A DNA stretch of 29,892 nucleotides from Pseudomonadota bacterium (GTDB lineage Bacteria > Pseudomonadota > Gammaproteobacteria > Burkholderiales > Burkholderiaceae_C). The position numbers and the translations under genes were made by a program. The DNA is taken from assembly GCA_023387335.1 (NCBI GenBank), contig JAEWIF010000064.1, positions 1 through 29,892 on the forward strand, given 5' to 3'. Shown piece after piece: positions 1 to 9,117 of the stretch (position 1 is the stretch's first letter; every line of letters starts with the position of its first letter). Under the pieces are notes generated by a model. That model made no database searches. It had not been told where the DNA came from and saw only the letters and a program-made list of their open reading frames with translations.

Positions 1-1
1 G

Positions 2-112
2 CCCGTGGCCACGCTCGACGCCAGTCCGCAGCCCGCGCCGGCGGACGGCGTCGCCTTCTGCGAGGCGCTCGCCGCCCAGCGGCTCGACGAGACGGTGGGA
101 GGCCAGCCATGA
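2..112 (+). CDS. 3' end of an unidentified gene upstream of the mutase (partial)
   Basis: An open frame enters from the left edge and ends at the TGA at 110-112, giving the last 36 residues of a protein (ending LDETVGGQP). Its stop overlaps the mutase start as ATGA, the same coupling seen at several other junctions of this operon, which is the main reason to call it coding. The visible tail is Ala/Pro-rich and carries no motif I recognise. A regulator or an accessory acyl-CoA enzyme would be plausible here, but the fragment does not show which. Confidence 0.6.
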   Translation, partial: PVATLDASPQPAPADGVAFCEALAAQRLDETVGGQP

Positions 113-2241
113 TCCCCGACTTCACGCAGATCGACTGGTCGTCTCCTGCGGCCGGATCCACCACGCCGCCTGAAGGCGTGCTGCAGACACCGGAGGGGCT
201 GGCTCTTAAGCGCGCCTATGGCGCCGCCGACCGCAACGGCCTGCGCTTCGTCGACAGCGTGCCGGGCATCGCGCCGTTCCTGCGCGGCCCCTACCCGACC
301 ATGTATGTCCAGCAGCCCTGGACCATCCGCCAGTATGCCGGGTTCTCGACGGCCGAGGAATCGAACGCCTTCTACCGGCGCAACCTCGCGGCGGGCCAGA
401 AGGGCCTGTCAATCGCCTTCGACCTGGCCACGCACCGCGGCTACGATTCCGACCATCCGCGCGTCGCCGGCGACGTCGGCATGGCCGGCGTGGCGATCGA
501 TTCCATCCTCGACATGCGCCAGCTGTTCGACGGCATCCCGCTCGACCAGATGACCGTGTCCATGACCATGAACGGCGCCGTGCTGCCGATCATGGCGCTC
601 TACATCGTCGCCGGCGAGGAGCAGGGCGTGCCGCCCGCCAAGCTGGCCGGGACGATCCAGAACGACATCCTCAAGGAGTTCATGGTCCGCAACACCTACA
701 TCTACCCGCCCCAGCCGAGCATGCGGATCATCGGCGACATCATCGAGTACACGGCGCGCAACATGCCGAAGTTCAACTCGATCTCGATCTCCGGCTACCA
801 CATGCAGGAGGCGGGGGCCAACCAGGCGCTGGAACTCGCGTTCACGCTGGCCGACGGCAAGGAGTACGTGAAGACGGCGATGGCCAAGGGCCTGGATGTC
901 GACGACTTCGCCGGCCGCCTTTCGTTCTTCTGGGCGATCGGGATGAACTTCTACCTGGAGATCGCCAAGATGCGTGCGGCCCGCCTGCTGTGGTGCCGCA
1001 TCATGAAGGGGTTCGGCGCGAAGAACCCCAAGAGCCTAATGCTGCGCACGCACTGCCAGACCTCGGGCTGGTCGCTCACCGAGCAGGACCCCTACAACAA
1101 CGTGGTGCGCACCACCATCGAGGCGATGGCCGCGGTGTTCGGCGGCACCCAGTCGCTGCACACCAACAGCTTCGACGAGGCGATCGCGCTGCCTTCGGAG
1201 TTCTCGTCGCGCATCGCGCGCAACACGCAGCTGATCATCCAGGAAGAGACCCACATCACGAACGTGATCGATCCCTGGGCCGGCAGCTTCATGATGGAGA
1301 AGCTGACGCAGGAGATGGCCGACGCCGCCTGGAAGATCATCGAGGAGGTCGATGCCATGGGCGGCATGACCCGCGCGGTGGATTCGGGCTGGGCCAAGCT
1401 GAAGATCGAGGCGGCCGCCGCCGAGAAGCAGGCCCGCATCGACTCCGGCAAGGACGTCATCGTCGGCGTCAACAAGTACCGCCTGGCCAAGGAGGATCCG
1501 GTCGAGATCCTCGAGGTGGACAACCACAAGGTGCGCGAGCAGCAGGTCGCGCGTCTGGAGAAGATCCGCGCCACGCGCGACGGCGCGCAGGTGCAGGCCG
1601 CGCTGGAAGCGCTGACCACGGCGGCGCGCGCCGGCGAGGGCAACCTGCTCGACCTGAGCATCCGGGCGATCCGCCTGCGTGCGACGGTGGGCGAGGTGTC
1701 CGACGCATTGGAGAAAGTCTTCGGGCGCCACCGCGCCGATACCCAGAAGGTGACCGGCGTGTACGCAGCTGCCTACGACTCGGCCGAGGGCTGGGAAAAA
1801 CTCAAGGGCGAGATCGCCCGCTTCGCCGAGGAGCAGGGCCGCCGCCCGCGCGTGATGGTCGCCAAGCTGGGCCAGGACGGGCACGACCGCGGCGCCAAGG
1901 TGGTGGCCACGGCCTACGCCGACCTCGGCTTCGACGTCGACATGGGGCCGCTGTTCCAGACGCCGGAGGAATGCGCGCGCCAGGCGATCGAGAACGACGT
2001 GCACGCGGTGGGCATCTCCACGCTGGCGGCCGGCCACAAGACGCTGGTGCCGGCCATCATCCAGGAGCTGAAGAAGCAGGGCGCCGACGACATCATCGTG
2101 TTCGTCGGCGGCGTGATCCCGCAGCAGGACTACGCGTACCTGTACGACGCCGGCGTCAAGGGCATCTACGGCCCCGGCACCCCGATCCCGGCCAGCGCCA
2201 AGGACGTGCTGGAGCAGATCCGCAAGGCGCAGGAGGGCTGA
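109..2241 (+). CDS. scpA: Methylmalonyl-CoA mutase, single-polypeptide, adenosylcobalamin-dependent
   Basis: Interconverts (R)-methylmalonyl-CoA and succinyl-CoA in the cytoplasm, the last step of the propionyl-CoA route to the TCA cycle. The protein is 710 aa, the usual size for the large catalytic chain. The N-terminal two thirds is the substrate-binding TIM barrel (YPTMY near residue 65, then FDLATHRGYDSDH). The C-terminal third is the B12-binding domain, with the base-off motif D590-x-H592-x-x-G595 in QDGHDRG; His592 is the expected lower axial cobalt ligand. It has the B12 domain on the same chain, so no separate small subunit is needed for cobalamin binding. The ATG overlaps the upstream stop. 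The next gene of the pathway (meaB) is separated from it by a toxin-antitoxin-like pair. Family identity is very secure; the symbol is interchangeable with mcmA/mutB. Confidence 0.97.
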   Translation: MIPDFTQIDWSSPAAGSTTPPEGVLQTPEGLALKRAYGAADRNGLRFVDSVPGIAPFLRGPYPTMYVQQPWTIRQYAGFSTAEESNAFYRRNLAAGQKGLSIAFDLATHRGYDSDHPRVAGDVGMAGVAIDSILDMRQLFDGIPLDQMTVSMTMNGAVLPIMALYIVAGEEQGVPPAKLAGTIQNDILKEFMVRNTYIYPPQPSMRIIGDIIEYTARNMPKFNSISISGYHMQEAGANQALELAFTLADGKEYVKTAMAKGLDVDDFAGRLSFFWAIGMNFYLEIAKMRAARLLWCRIMKGFGAKNPKSLMLRTHCQTSGWSLTEQDPYNNVVRTTIEAMAAVFGGTQSLHTNSFDEAIALPSEFSSRIARNTQLIIQEETHITNVIDPWAGSFMMEKLTQEMADAAWKIIEEVDAMGGMTRAVDSGWAKLKIEAAAAEKQARIDSGKDVIVGVNKYRLAKEDPVEILEVDNHKVREQQVARLEKIRATRDGAQVQAALEALTTAARAGEGNLLDLSIRAIRLRATVGEVSDALEKVFGRHRADTQKVTGVYAAAYDSAEGWEKLKGEIARFAEEQGRRPRVMVAKLGQDGHDRGAKVVATAYADLGFDVDMGPLFQTPEECARQAIENDVHAVGISTLAAGHKTLVPAIIQELKKQGADDIIVFVGGVIPQQDYAYLYDAGVKGIYGPGTPIPASAKDVLEQIRKAQEG

Positions 2242-2263
2242 TCCGCCGGATCCGCCTGGCCTG

Positions 2264-2295
2264 CGTATACTTGTGTGACTGTCACACGTCATACG
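2264..2295 (+). promoter_or_regulatory. Nested inverted repeat with -10-like hexamer: candidate operator/promoter of the TA pair
   Basis: GTGTGAC (2273-2279), one T, then GTCACAC (2281-2287) is a perfect 7-bp dyad. It is flanked by a second inverted pair, CGTAT (2264-2268) and ATACG (2291-2295). TATACT at 2266-2271 matches five of six bases of a sigma-70 -10 box, but no good -35 is visible. The element lies 13 bases ahead of the RHH gene start, and GGAG at 2295-2298 is its ribosome site. RHH antitoxins commonly autorepress from such dyads, so this is the likely operator; binding is inferred. Confidence 0.55.
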
Positions 2296-2307
2296 GAGAC
2301 GTCCGAG

Positions 2308-2577
2308 ATGTCCACCCTGTCCATCCGCCTCGATCCCGAACTCGAGCGCCGGCTCGACCTGGAAGTCGCCCGGCGCAAGAGCACGCGCTCGCGCTTCGTG
2401 CAGGACCTGCTGCGGGAGGCGTTGTCGCCGCAGGATCCGGTGCACCTGCTGCAGGAGGCCCGCGCCGCCTACGGCCTACCGGATCCGGCCGCCGCCAAGG
2501 TCCGCACCAACAAGGCCGCGGACGTCAAGGTGCTGGTGCGCAAGGCCGTGGCCGACAAGCAGGGCCGCGCCAAATGA
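2308..2577 (+). CDS. Ribbon-helix-helix antitoxin-like protein (VapB/CopG type)
   Basis: Predicted 89 aa. It begins STLSIRLDPELERRLDLE, the beta-strand and first helix of a ribbon-helix-helix DNA-binding fold, followed by a second helix (SRFVQDLLREAL) and a basic, disordered-looking C-terminal half that would bind and mask the partner toxin. I chose ATG 2308 rather than an in-frame GTG at 2275: GGAG sits 9 bases upstream, the RHH fold starts right there, and the longer version would translate through the operator dyad. Its stop overlaps the next start (ATGA at 2574-2577), the classic antitoxin-toxin arrangement. It would be expected to repress its own promoter together with the PIN protein. 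Family by motif; toxin neutralisation is inferred. Confidence 0.8.
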   Translation: MSTLSIRLDPELERRLDLEVARRKSTRSRFVQDLLREALSPQDPVHLLQEARAAYGLPDPAAAKVRTNKAADVKVLVRKAVADKQGRAK

Positions 2578-2993
2578 GGTTCGTGCTGCTCGACGCCAGC
2601 GTCATGGTCGCCCTTTTCGACGACGCCGAGCAGCGACACAGCCATTACGCCGGCAAGATCGGCCGCCACTCGCCCGGCTACCAACTCGCCACCACCTGGC
2701 CCTGCGTGGCCGAAGCCAGCTACCTGCTCTCGCCGCGCAACCACCTCGCGCTGCTGCACTGGCTGCACAAGGGCGGTGCCGTGGTGCTGAACTTCGAAGC
2801 GGCCGACCTGGGCGAACTGCTGCCCTGGATGCAGCAGTACTCCGAGAAGCACAAATCCCTGATGGACCTGGCCGACGCCTCGCTGGTGTGGCTGGCCGGC
2901 CAGCTCGACACGCACGTGATCCTCACCGAGGACCGGCGCGATTTCCTGCGCTACCGGCTGCAGGACGGCCGGGGTTTCGAGGTGCTGGCGTGA
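2574..2993 (+). CDS. PIN-domain protein, VapC-like putative ribonuclease toxin
   Basis: Predicted 139 aa, the length of a single PIN domain. Acidic residues fall in the PIN pattern: D7 in the first strand (FVLLDAS), E47 (CVAEASYLL), D98 and D101 (LMDLADASL), and D120 in LTEDRRDF. These would hold Mg2+/Mn2+ for RNA cleavage. It is translationally coupled to the RHH gene upstream, and its own stop overlaps the GTG of meaB (GTGA at 2990-2993), so the pair is fully embedded in the metabolic operon. The core acids all look intact, so it may be active. Toxicity and target RNA cannot be judged from sequence. It could also have been co-opted as a regulator of the operon mRNA. Confidence 0.8.
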   Translation: MRFVLLDASVMVALFDDAEQRHSHYAGKIGRHSPGYQLATTWPCVAEASYLLSPRNHLALLHWLHKGGAVVLNFEAADLGELLPWMQQYSEKHKSLMDLADASLVWLAGQLDTHVILTEDRRDFLRYRLQDGRGFEVLA

Positions 2994-3985
2994 GGGCGGC
3001 GATCACGCCCAATGACATCGTGGCCAGCGAAGCGGGGCCGCAGCGGCGCGCCATCGCCAAGGCCATCACGCTGCTGGAATCGACCCGGCCCGACCATCGG
3101 GCCCAGGGCGACGAACTCCTCACCGCGCTGCTGCCCCACACCGGCAACGCCTTCCGCCTCGGCATCTCCGGCGTCCCCGGCGTGGGCAAGAGCACCTTCA
3201 TCGAGGCGCTGGGCCTGTACCTCATCGATCGGGGCCACCGCGTCGCGGTGCTCACCATCGACCCGTCCAGCAGCGTCTCGGGCGGCTCCATCCTGGGCGA
3301 CAAGACGCGCATGGAGAGGCTCTCGGTCCACGAGAGGGCCTACATCCGGCCCAGCCCGTCGGCCGGCACGCTCGGCGGCGTCGCGGACAAGACGCGCGAG
3401 GCGATGCTGGTGTGCGAAGCCGCGGGCTACGACGTGGTGATCGTCGAGACGGTGGGCGTGGGCCAGAGCGAGACGGCGGTCGCCGGCATGACCGACATGT
3501 TCGTGCTGCTGCAGCTGCCCAACGCCGGCGACGACCTGCAGGCCATCAAGAAGGGCGTGATGGAGCTGGCCGACCTGGTGGCGATCAACAAGGCCGACCT
3601 CGACCCAGACGCGGCCACTCGCGCGCAGGCGCAGATCACCAGCGCGTTGCGCCTGTTCACGCAGCAGGGACGCGACCGCGGGCCCTGGCATGCCCAGGTG
3701 CTGCAGCTGAGCGCGCTGACGGGCGAGGGCGTCGACCGCTTCTGGCAGGCCGTCTCGCGCTACCGCGAGTTGCAGGCCGGCGCCGGCGCCATCGCGGCGC
3801 GGCGCCGCCACCAGGCGCTGGCCTGGATGTGGGAGCGCATCGAGCGCGGCCTCAAGCAGGACTTCCGCCAGCACGCGCAGGTGAAGGCGCGGCTGCCGGG
3901 ACTGATGGAGCAGGTGGAGCAGGGCGACGTGCCCGCTTCCACCGCCGCCCGCCAACTCCTGGCCCTGTGGCACGAGCAGCCCTGA
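2990..3985 (+). CDS. meaB: Methylmalonyl-CoA mutase-associated G-protein chaperone MeaB (G3E GTPase)
   Basis: Cytoplasmic GTPase that gates adenosylcobalamin loading and protects methylmalonyl-CoA mutase from inactivation. The protein is 331 aa. It shows Walker A GVPGVGKS (residues 61-68), the downstream TIDPSSSVSGGSILGDKTRM-type region of the family, ETVGVGQSE as the Walker B/switch segment, and NKAD (200-203) as the base-specificity motif. The start is GTG 2990, overlapping the PIN gene stop; the first residues read RAAITPNDIV. No convincing Shine-Dalgarno is visible, so translation is probably coupled. The family is often annotated as ArgK or LAO/AO transport ATPase, a historical misnomer. 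Its place in the mutase operon supports the chaperone role. Confidence 0.93.
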   Translation: MRAAITPNDIVASEAGPQRRAIAKAITLLESTRPDHRAQGDELLTALLPHTGNAFRLGISGVPGVGKSTFIEALGLYLIDRGHRVAVLTIDPSSSVSGGSILGDKTRMERLSVHERAYIRPSPSAGTLGGVADKTREAMLVCEAAGYDVVIVETVGVGQSETAVAGMTDMFVLLQLPNAGDDLQAIKKGVMELADLVAINKADLDPDAATRAQAQITSALRLFTQQGRDRGPWHAQVLQLSALTGEGVDRFWQAVSRYRELQAGAGAIAARRRHQALAWMWERIERGLKQDFRQHAQVKARLPGLMEQVEQGDVPASTAARQLLALWHEQP

Positions 3986-4026
3986 GCCCTGGAATGAGAC
4001 ACGGATTCGGACACGGAGAAAATCAA

Positions 4027-5559
<1,533 letters not shown>

Positions 5560-5581
5560 CCAGGACCAGGAGACAAGAGAA

Positions 5582-7633
5582 ATGTTCGACAAGATCCTGA
5601 TCGCCAACCGCGGCGAGATCGCCTGCCGCGTTATCAAGACCGCCAAGAAGATGGGCATCAAGACGGTGGCCGTCTATTCCGACGCCGACCGCGATGCCCG
5701 CCACGTGCGGCTGGCCGACGAGGCCGTGCACATCGGCCCCGCGCCCAGCCGCGAGAGCTACCTGCGCATGGACCGCATCATCGAGGCGTGCAAGAAGACC
5801 GGAGCGCAGGCGGTGCACCCCGGCTACGGCTTCCTGTCCGAGAACGAGGAGTTCGCGCGCAAGGTCGAGGAGGAGGGCATCACCTTCATCGGGCCCAAGC
5901 ACCACTCCATCGCGGCGATGGGCGACAAGATCGCCTCCAAGAAGCTGGCCAAGGAAGCCCGCGTCAACACCATCCCCGGCTGGAACGACGCCATCGAGTC
6001 GGCCGACCGCGCGGTGCAGATCGCCGGCGACATCGGCTACCCGGTGATGATCAAGGCCAGCGCCGGCGGAGGCGGCAAGGGCCTGCGCGTGGCCTGGAAC
6101 GACAAGGAGGCGCGCGAGGGCTTCGACTCCTGCCGCAACGAGGCGCGCAACAGCTTCGGCGACGACCGCGTGTTCATCGAGAAGTTCGTCGAGGAGCCGC
6201 GCCACATCGAGATCCAGGTGCTCGGCGACGCGCACGGCAACGTGGTCTACCTGAACGAGCGCGAGTGCTCGATCCAGCGCCGCCACCAGAAGGTGATCGA
6301 GGAAGCGCCGTCGCCCTTCATCAGCGACGAGACGCGCAAGGCGATGGGCGAGCAGGCCGTGGCGCTGGCCAAGGCGGTGAAGTACCAGAGCGCGGGCACC
6401 GTGGAGTTCGTGGTCGGCAAGGACCAGTCGTTCTACTTCCTGGAAATGAACACCCGGCTGCAGGTGGAGCACCCGGTCACCGAGTGCATCACCGGCCTGG
6501 ACCTGGTGGAGCTGATGATCCGCGTGGCGGCCGGCGAGAAGCTGCCGATCGCGCAGGCCGACGTGAAGCGCAACGGCTGGGCGATCGAGTGCCGCATCAA
6601 CGCGGAGGATCCGTTCCGCAACTTCCTGCCGTCGACGGGCCGCCTCGTGCGCTTCCAGCCGCCCAGGGAAAGCATGTGGGCGTCGGACACCGAACACCTG
6701 CAGGGCGTGCGCGTGGACACGGGCGTGGCCGAGGGCGGCGAGATCCCGATGCATTACGACTCGATGATCGCCAAGCTCATCGTGCACGGCAGCGACCGCA
6801 ACGACGCCATCGCCAGGATGCGCGAGGCGCTCAATGGCTTCGTGATCCGCGGCATCTCGAGCAACGTGCCTTTCCAGGCGGCGCTGCTGGCGCATCCGAA
6901 GTTCGTGGCCGGCGACTTCAACACCGGCTTCATCGCCGAGCACTACGGCAAGGGCTTCCGGGCCGAGGACGTGGCGCACGCCGATCCCGACTTCCTGGTG
7001 GCGCTGGCGGCCTACGTCAACCGACGTGCGCTGCAGCGCTCGGCCGGCATCAGCGGCCAGATGCGCGGCCATGAGTTCCGCGTCGGCGGGGACTACGTCG
7101 TCGTCAAGCTCGGCGATGGCGGCCGCAACGAGCAGCAGGCCGCCAGGGTGTCGGACTACCAGGCCGTCTCGGGCTCGAGCGTTGTCGAGACGAACGGCAA
7201 GCGCTACGAGATCTGCAGCACCTGGCACCTGGGCGCCTCGCGCATCCGCGGCACGGTAGGCGGCAAGCCGTTCTCCGCGCTGGTGGAGCGCGGCGTCGGC
7301 AAGAACCCGCTAGCCACGGCCATCAGCCACGACGGCACGCGCCTGGTGGCGATGGTGATGACGCCGCGCACCGCCGAACTGCATGCGCTCATGCCCTACA
7401 AGGCGCCGCCGGACATGAGCCGCTACGTGCTCTCGCCGATGCCGGGCCTGCTGGTGGACGTGGCCGTGAAGCCGGGCCAGAAGGTGCAGGCCGGCGAACG
7501 CGTGGCCGTCATCGAGGCGATGAAGATGGAGAACGTGCTGTTCGCCGCGGCGGACGGCGTGGTCGGCAAGGTGCTGGCCGCCAAGGGCGAATCGCTCGCG
7601 GTGGACCAGCCGATCGTGGAGTTCGAGAAATGA
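5582..7633 (+). CDS. pccA: Propionyl-CoA carboxylase alpha subunit (biotin carboxylase + BCCP)
   Basis: ATP-dependent carboxylation of its own biotin, which then feeds PccB. The protein is 683 aa. The biotin carboxylase domain occupies about residues 1-450, with FDKILIANRGEIACRV at the start, the glycine-rich ATP-grasp loop ASAGGGGKG near 160 and EMNTRLQVEHPVTE from 288. A central region couples to the beta subunit. The C-terminal biotinyl domain has EAMKMEN, with the biotin-accepting lysine at K648, 35 residues from the end, as expected. AGGAGA precedes ATG 5582. The stop overlaps the next gene as ATGA. All catalytic landmarks seem intact. Confidence 0.96.
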   Translation: MFDKILIANRGEIACRVIKTAKKMGIKTVAVYSDADRDARHVRLADEAVHIGPAPSRESYLRMDRIIEACKKTGAQAVHPGYGFLSENEEFARKVEEEGITFIGPKHHSIAAMGDKIASKKLAKEARVNTIPGWNDAIESADRAVQIAGDIGYPVMIKASAGGGGKGLRVAWNDKEAREGFDSCRNEARNSFGDDRVFIEKFVEEPRHIEIQVLGDAHGNVVYLNERECSIQRRHQKVIEEAPSPFISDETRKAMGEQAVALAKAVKYQSAGTVEFVVGKDQSFYFLEMNTRLQVEHPVTECITGLDLVELMIRVAAGEKLPIAQADVKRNGWAIECRINAEDPFRNFLPSTGRLVRFQPPRESMWASDTEHLQGVRVDTGVAEGGEIPMHYDSMIAKLIVHGSDRNDAIARMREALNGFVIRGISSNVPFQAALLAHPKFVAGDFNTGFIAEHYGKGFRAEDVAHADPDFLVALAAYVNRRALQRSAGISGQMRGHEFRVGGDYVVVKLGDGGRNEQQAARVSDYQAVSGSSVVETNGKRYEICSTWHLGASRIRGTVGGKPFSALVERGVGKNPLATAISHDGTRLVAMVMTPRTAELHALMPYKAPPDMSRYVLSPMPGLLVDVAVKPGQKVQAGERVAVIEAMKMENVLFAAADGVVGKVLAAKGESLAVDQPIVEFEK

Positions 7634-8118
7634 GCAACCGGCCGTTCAAGGTGCTGGGCGTGCAGCAGATCGCCATCGGCGGTCCGGACAAGCAGCGCCT
7701 GCGCAAGCTCTGGGTCGACGTGTTCGGCCTGGAGGTGACGGGCACGTTCCGCAGCGAGCGCGAGAACGTCGACGAGGACATCTGCGCGCTGGGCACCGGC
7801 CCGCTCAAGGTCGAGGTCGACCTGATGCAGCCGCTGGATCCCGAGAAGAAGCCGGCGGTGCACGCGACGCCGCTCAACCACGTCGGCCTGTGGATCGACG
7901 ACCTGCCCACGGCCGTGAAGTGGCTGGGCGAGCAGGGCGTGCGTTTCGCGCCGGGCGGCATCCGCAAGGGCGCGGCGGGTTTCGACATCTGCTTCGTGCA
8001 TCCGAAAGGGAACGATGAGTTCCCCATCGGCGGCGAGGGCGTCCTGATCGAACTGGTGCAGGCCCCGCCGGAAGTGGTGAAGGCCTTCTCGGCCCTGGCT
8101 CAGTCCGCGACCATCTGA
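7630..8118 (+). CDS. VOC-family protein, probable methylmalonyl-CoA epimerase
   Basis: Predicted 162 aa, with two beta-alpha-beta-beta-beta modules of the vicinal oxygen chelate fold. The expected role is (S)- to (R)-methylmalonyl-CoA epimerisation, which bridges PccAB and the mutase; the ATGA overlap with pccA strongly supports this. By the family pattern, metal ligands would come from the starts and ends of the modules: Q13 (VQQIAIGG), E62 (KVEVDLMQP), H84 (LNHVGLWID) and E141 (LIELVQ). The first position is usually His in characterised epimerases, so Q13 is unusual. Its 3' end overlaps the convergent Bug gene by 19 bases. A different VOC reaction (lyase or isomerase) remains possible, so I withhold a gene symbol. 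Confidence 0.75.
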   Translation: MSNRPFKVLGVQQIAIGGPDKQRLRKLWVDVFGLEVTGTFRSERENVDEDICALGTGPLKVEVDLMQPLDPEKKPAVHATPLNHVGLWIDDLPTAVKWLGEQGVRFAPGGIRKGAAGFDICFVHPKGNDEFPIGGEGVLIELVQAPPEVVKAFSALAQSATI

Positions 8119-9059
8119 GCTTGCGAGGCCACCTTGCCGAGTCGCACGTACTCGGACTGGGTGAGCTTCTCCAGCTCTTCGGGCGTGGAGCCCTGCGGCG
8201 TGAAGCCGGCCTTCTCGAGCTTTTCCTTCACGGCGGGCAGGCGCAGCGCGTCGACCAGCGCGGCGTTGAGCGTGCGCACGATCTTGGGGTCCATGCCGGC
8301 GGGCCCGTACACGCCGAACCAGGGATCGACTTCGTAGCCCGCGAGGCCGGCCTCGGCGATCGTGGGCACGTCCGGCAGCGCCGGCGAACGGCGCTTGCCC
8401 GCCACCGCCAGCGCCCGGAGCTTGCCGGCCTGGATGTGCGGCAGCGAGGCGGGCAGGTTGTCGAACATCGCCGGCAGGTGTCCGCCGATCATGTCGGTGA
8501 TGCCGGGCGCGCTGCCCTTGTACGGCACGTGCACGAGGTTCACGCCGGCCATCTGGCCGAACATGGTGCCGGCCAGGTGCATCGAGGTGCCGGCGCCGGC
8601 GGTGCCGAAGTGCACGCCCGGGTTGCGGCGCGCGTACTCGACGAACTCCCGCACGTTCTTCACCGGCACCGAGGACGAGACCTCCAGCACGATGGTGGAG
8701 TAGCCCAGCATTCCCACGGCGGTGAAATCGCGCCGCGGATCGAACGGCATCTTGCGGTAGATGTGGGCGTTGAGCGCGTTGGTCGAGATCGCGCCGAAGC
8801 CGATGGTCGTGCCGTCCGGCGCCGCCTTGGCCACGGCGTCCATGCCGATGTTGCCGCCGGCGCCGGGCCGGTTCTCGATCACCACGGGCTGGCCGAGCCG
8901 GCGCGACATCTCCTCGCCGACGGTGCGGGCCACCAGGTCGGTGGTGCCGCCCGCGAGGTACGGCACGATGAAGCGGATCGGTTTGCTGGGGAGCGACTGC
9001 GCCTGCGCGATGGCGGCGGTGCATGCGAGCAGGGCGGCGGCGAGCCGGCGGAACGACAT
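8100..9059 (-). CDS. Bug/TctC-family periplasmic solute-binding protein
   Basis: Predicted 319 aa, typical for the tripartite tricarboxylate transporter substrate-binding (Bug) family that is heavily expanded in Burkholderiales. An N-terminal signal peptide is clear: RR, a hydrophobic core (LAAALLACTAAIA), and a probable cleavage after AQA near residue 20. The mature protein begins with the family-typical PIRFIVPYLAGGTTDLVAR and contains GAGGNIGMDAVAKAAPDG and a GPAGMDPKIV stretch. AGGAGA precedes the ATG. No membrane subunits (TctA/TctB) lie beside it, which is normal for orphan Bug proteins. The ligand, probably a carboxylate, cannot be told. It converges on and overlaps the VOC gene by 19 bases and diverges from the desulfhydrase gene. 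Confidence 0.9.
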   Translation of the reverse strand: MSFRRLAAALLACTAAIAQAQSLPSKPIRFIVPYLAGGTTDLVARTVGEEMSRRLGQPVVIENRPGAGGNIGMDAVAKAAPDGTTIGFGAISTNALNAHIYRKMPFDPRRDFTAVGMLGYSTIVLEVSSSVPVKNVREFVEYARRNPGVHFGTAGAGTSMHLAGTMFGQMAGVNLVHVPYKGSAPGITDMIGGHLPAMFDNLPASLPHIQAGKLRALAVAGKRRSPALPDVPTIAEAGLAGYEVDPWFGVYGPAGMDPKIVRTLNAALVDALRLPAVKEKLEKAGFTPQGSTPEELEKLTQSEYVRLGKVASQAQMVAD

Positions 9060-9117
9060 GGGGTCTCCTGTGGAAAGTGCTGCGATTCTAGGCAGCGGCG
9101 GTGATTAAGATCGGGTG
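9060..9117. promoter_or_regulatory. Short divergent promoter region between Bug and desulfhydrase genes
   Basis: Only 58 bases separate the two divergent starts, so both promoters must lie here or extend into the coding regions. On the - strand, TAGAAT (plus 9085-9090) matches five of six bases of a -10 box for the Bug gene. On the + strand, TAAGAT (9107-9112) is a weaker candidate for the desulfhydrase. No good -35 hexamers or operator dyad are visible. The boundaries are sound; the promoter calls are tentative. Confidence 0.35.

Noticed and set aside
990..2573. Long open + strand frame running through the mutase and joining the PIN gene
   Set aside because: Only the part from ATG 2574 has protein-family sequence; the upstream part is an Arg/Gly-rich shadow of the mutase frame.
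2308..2993. Recent horizontal acquisition of the toxin-antitoxin pair
   Set aside because: Base composition and codon use look like the neighbouring genes, and both junctions are precise stop-start overlaps, so recent transfer is not supported by the sequence.
3998..4017. Direct repeat GACACGGA twice, 4 bases apart, before pccB
   Set aside because: Short, and the second copy is explained by the ribosome-binding site; no further support for a regulatory role.
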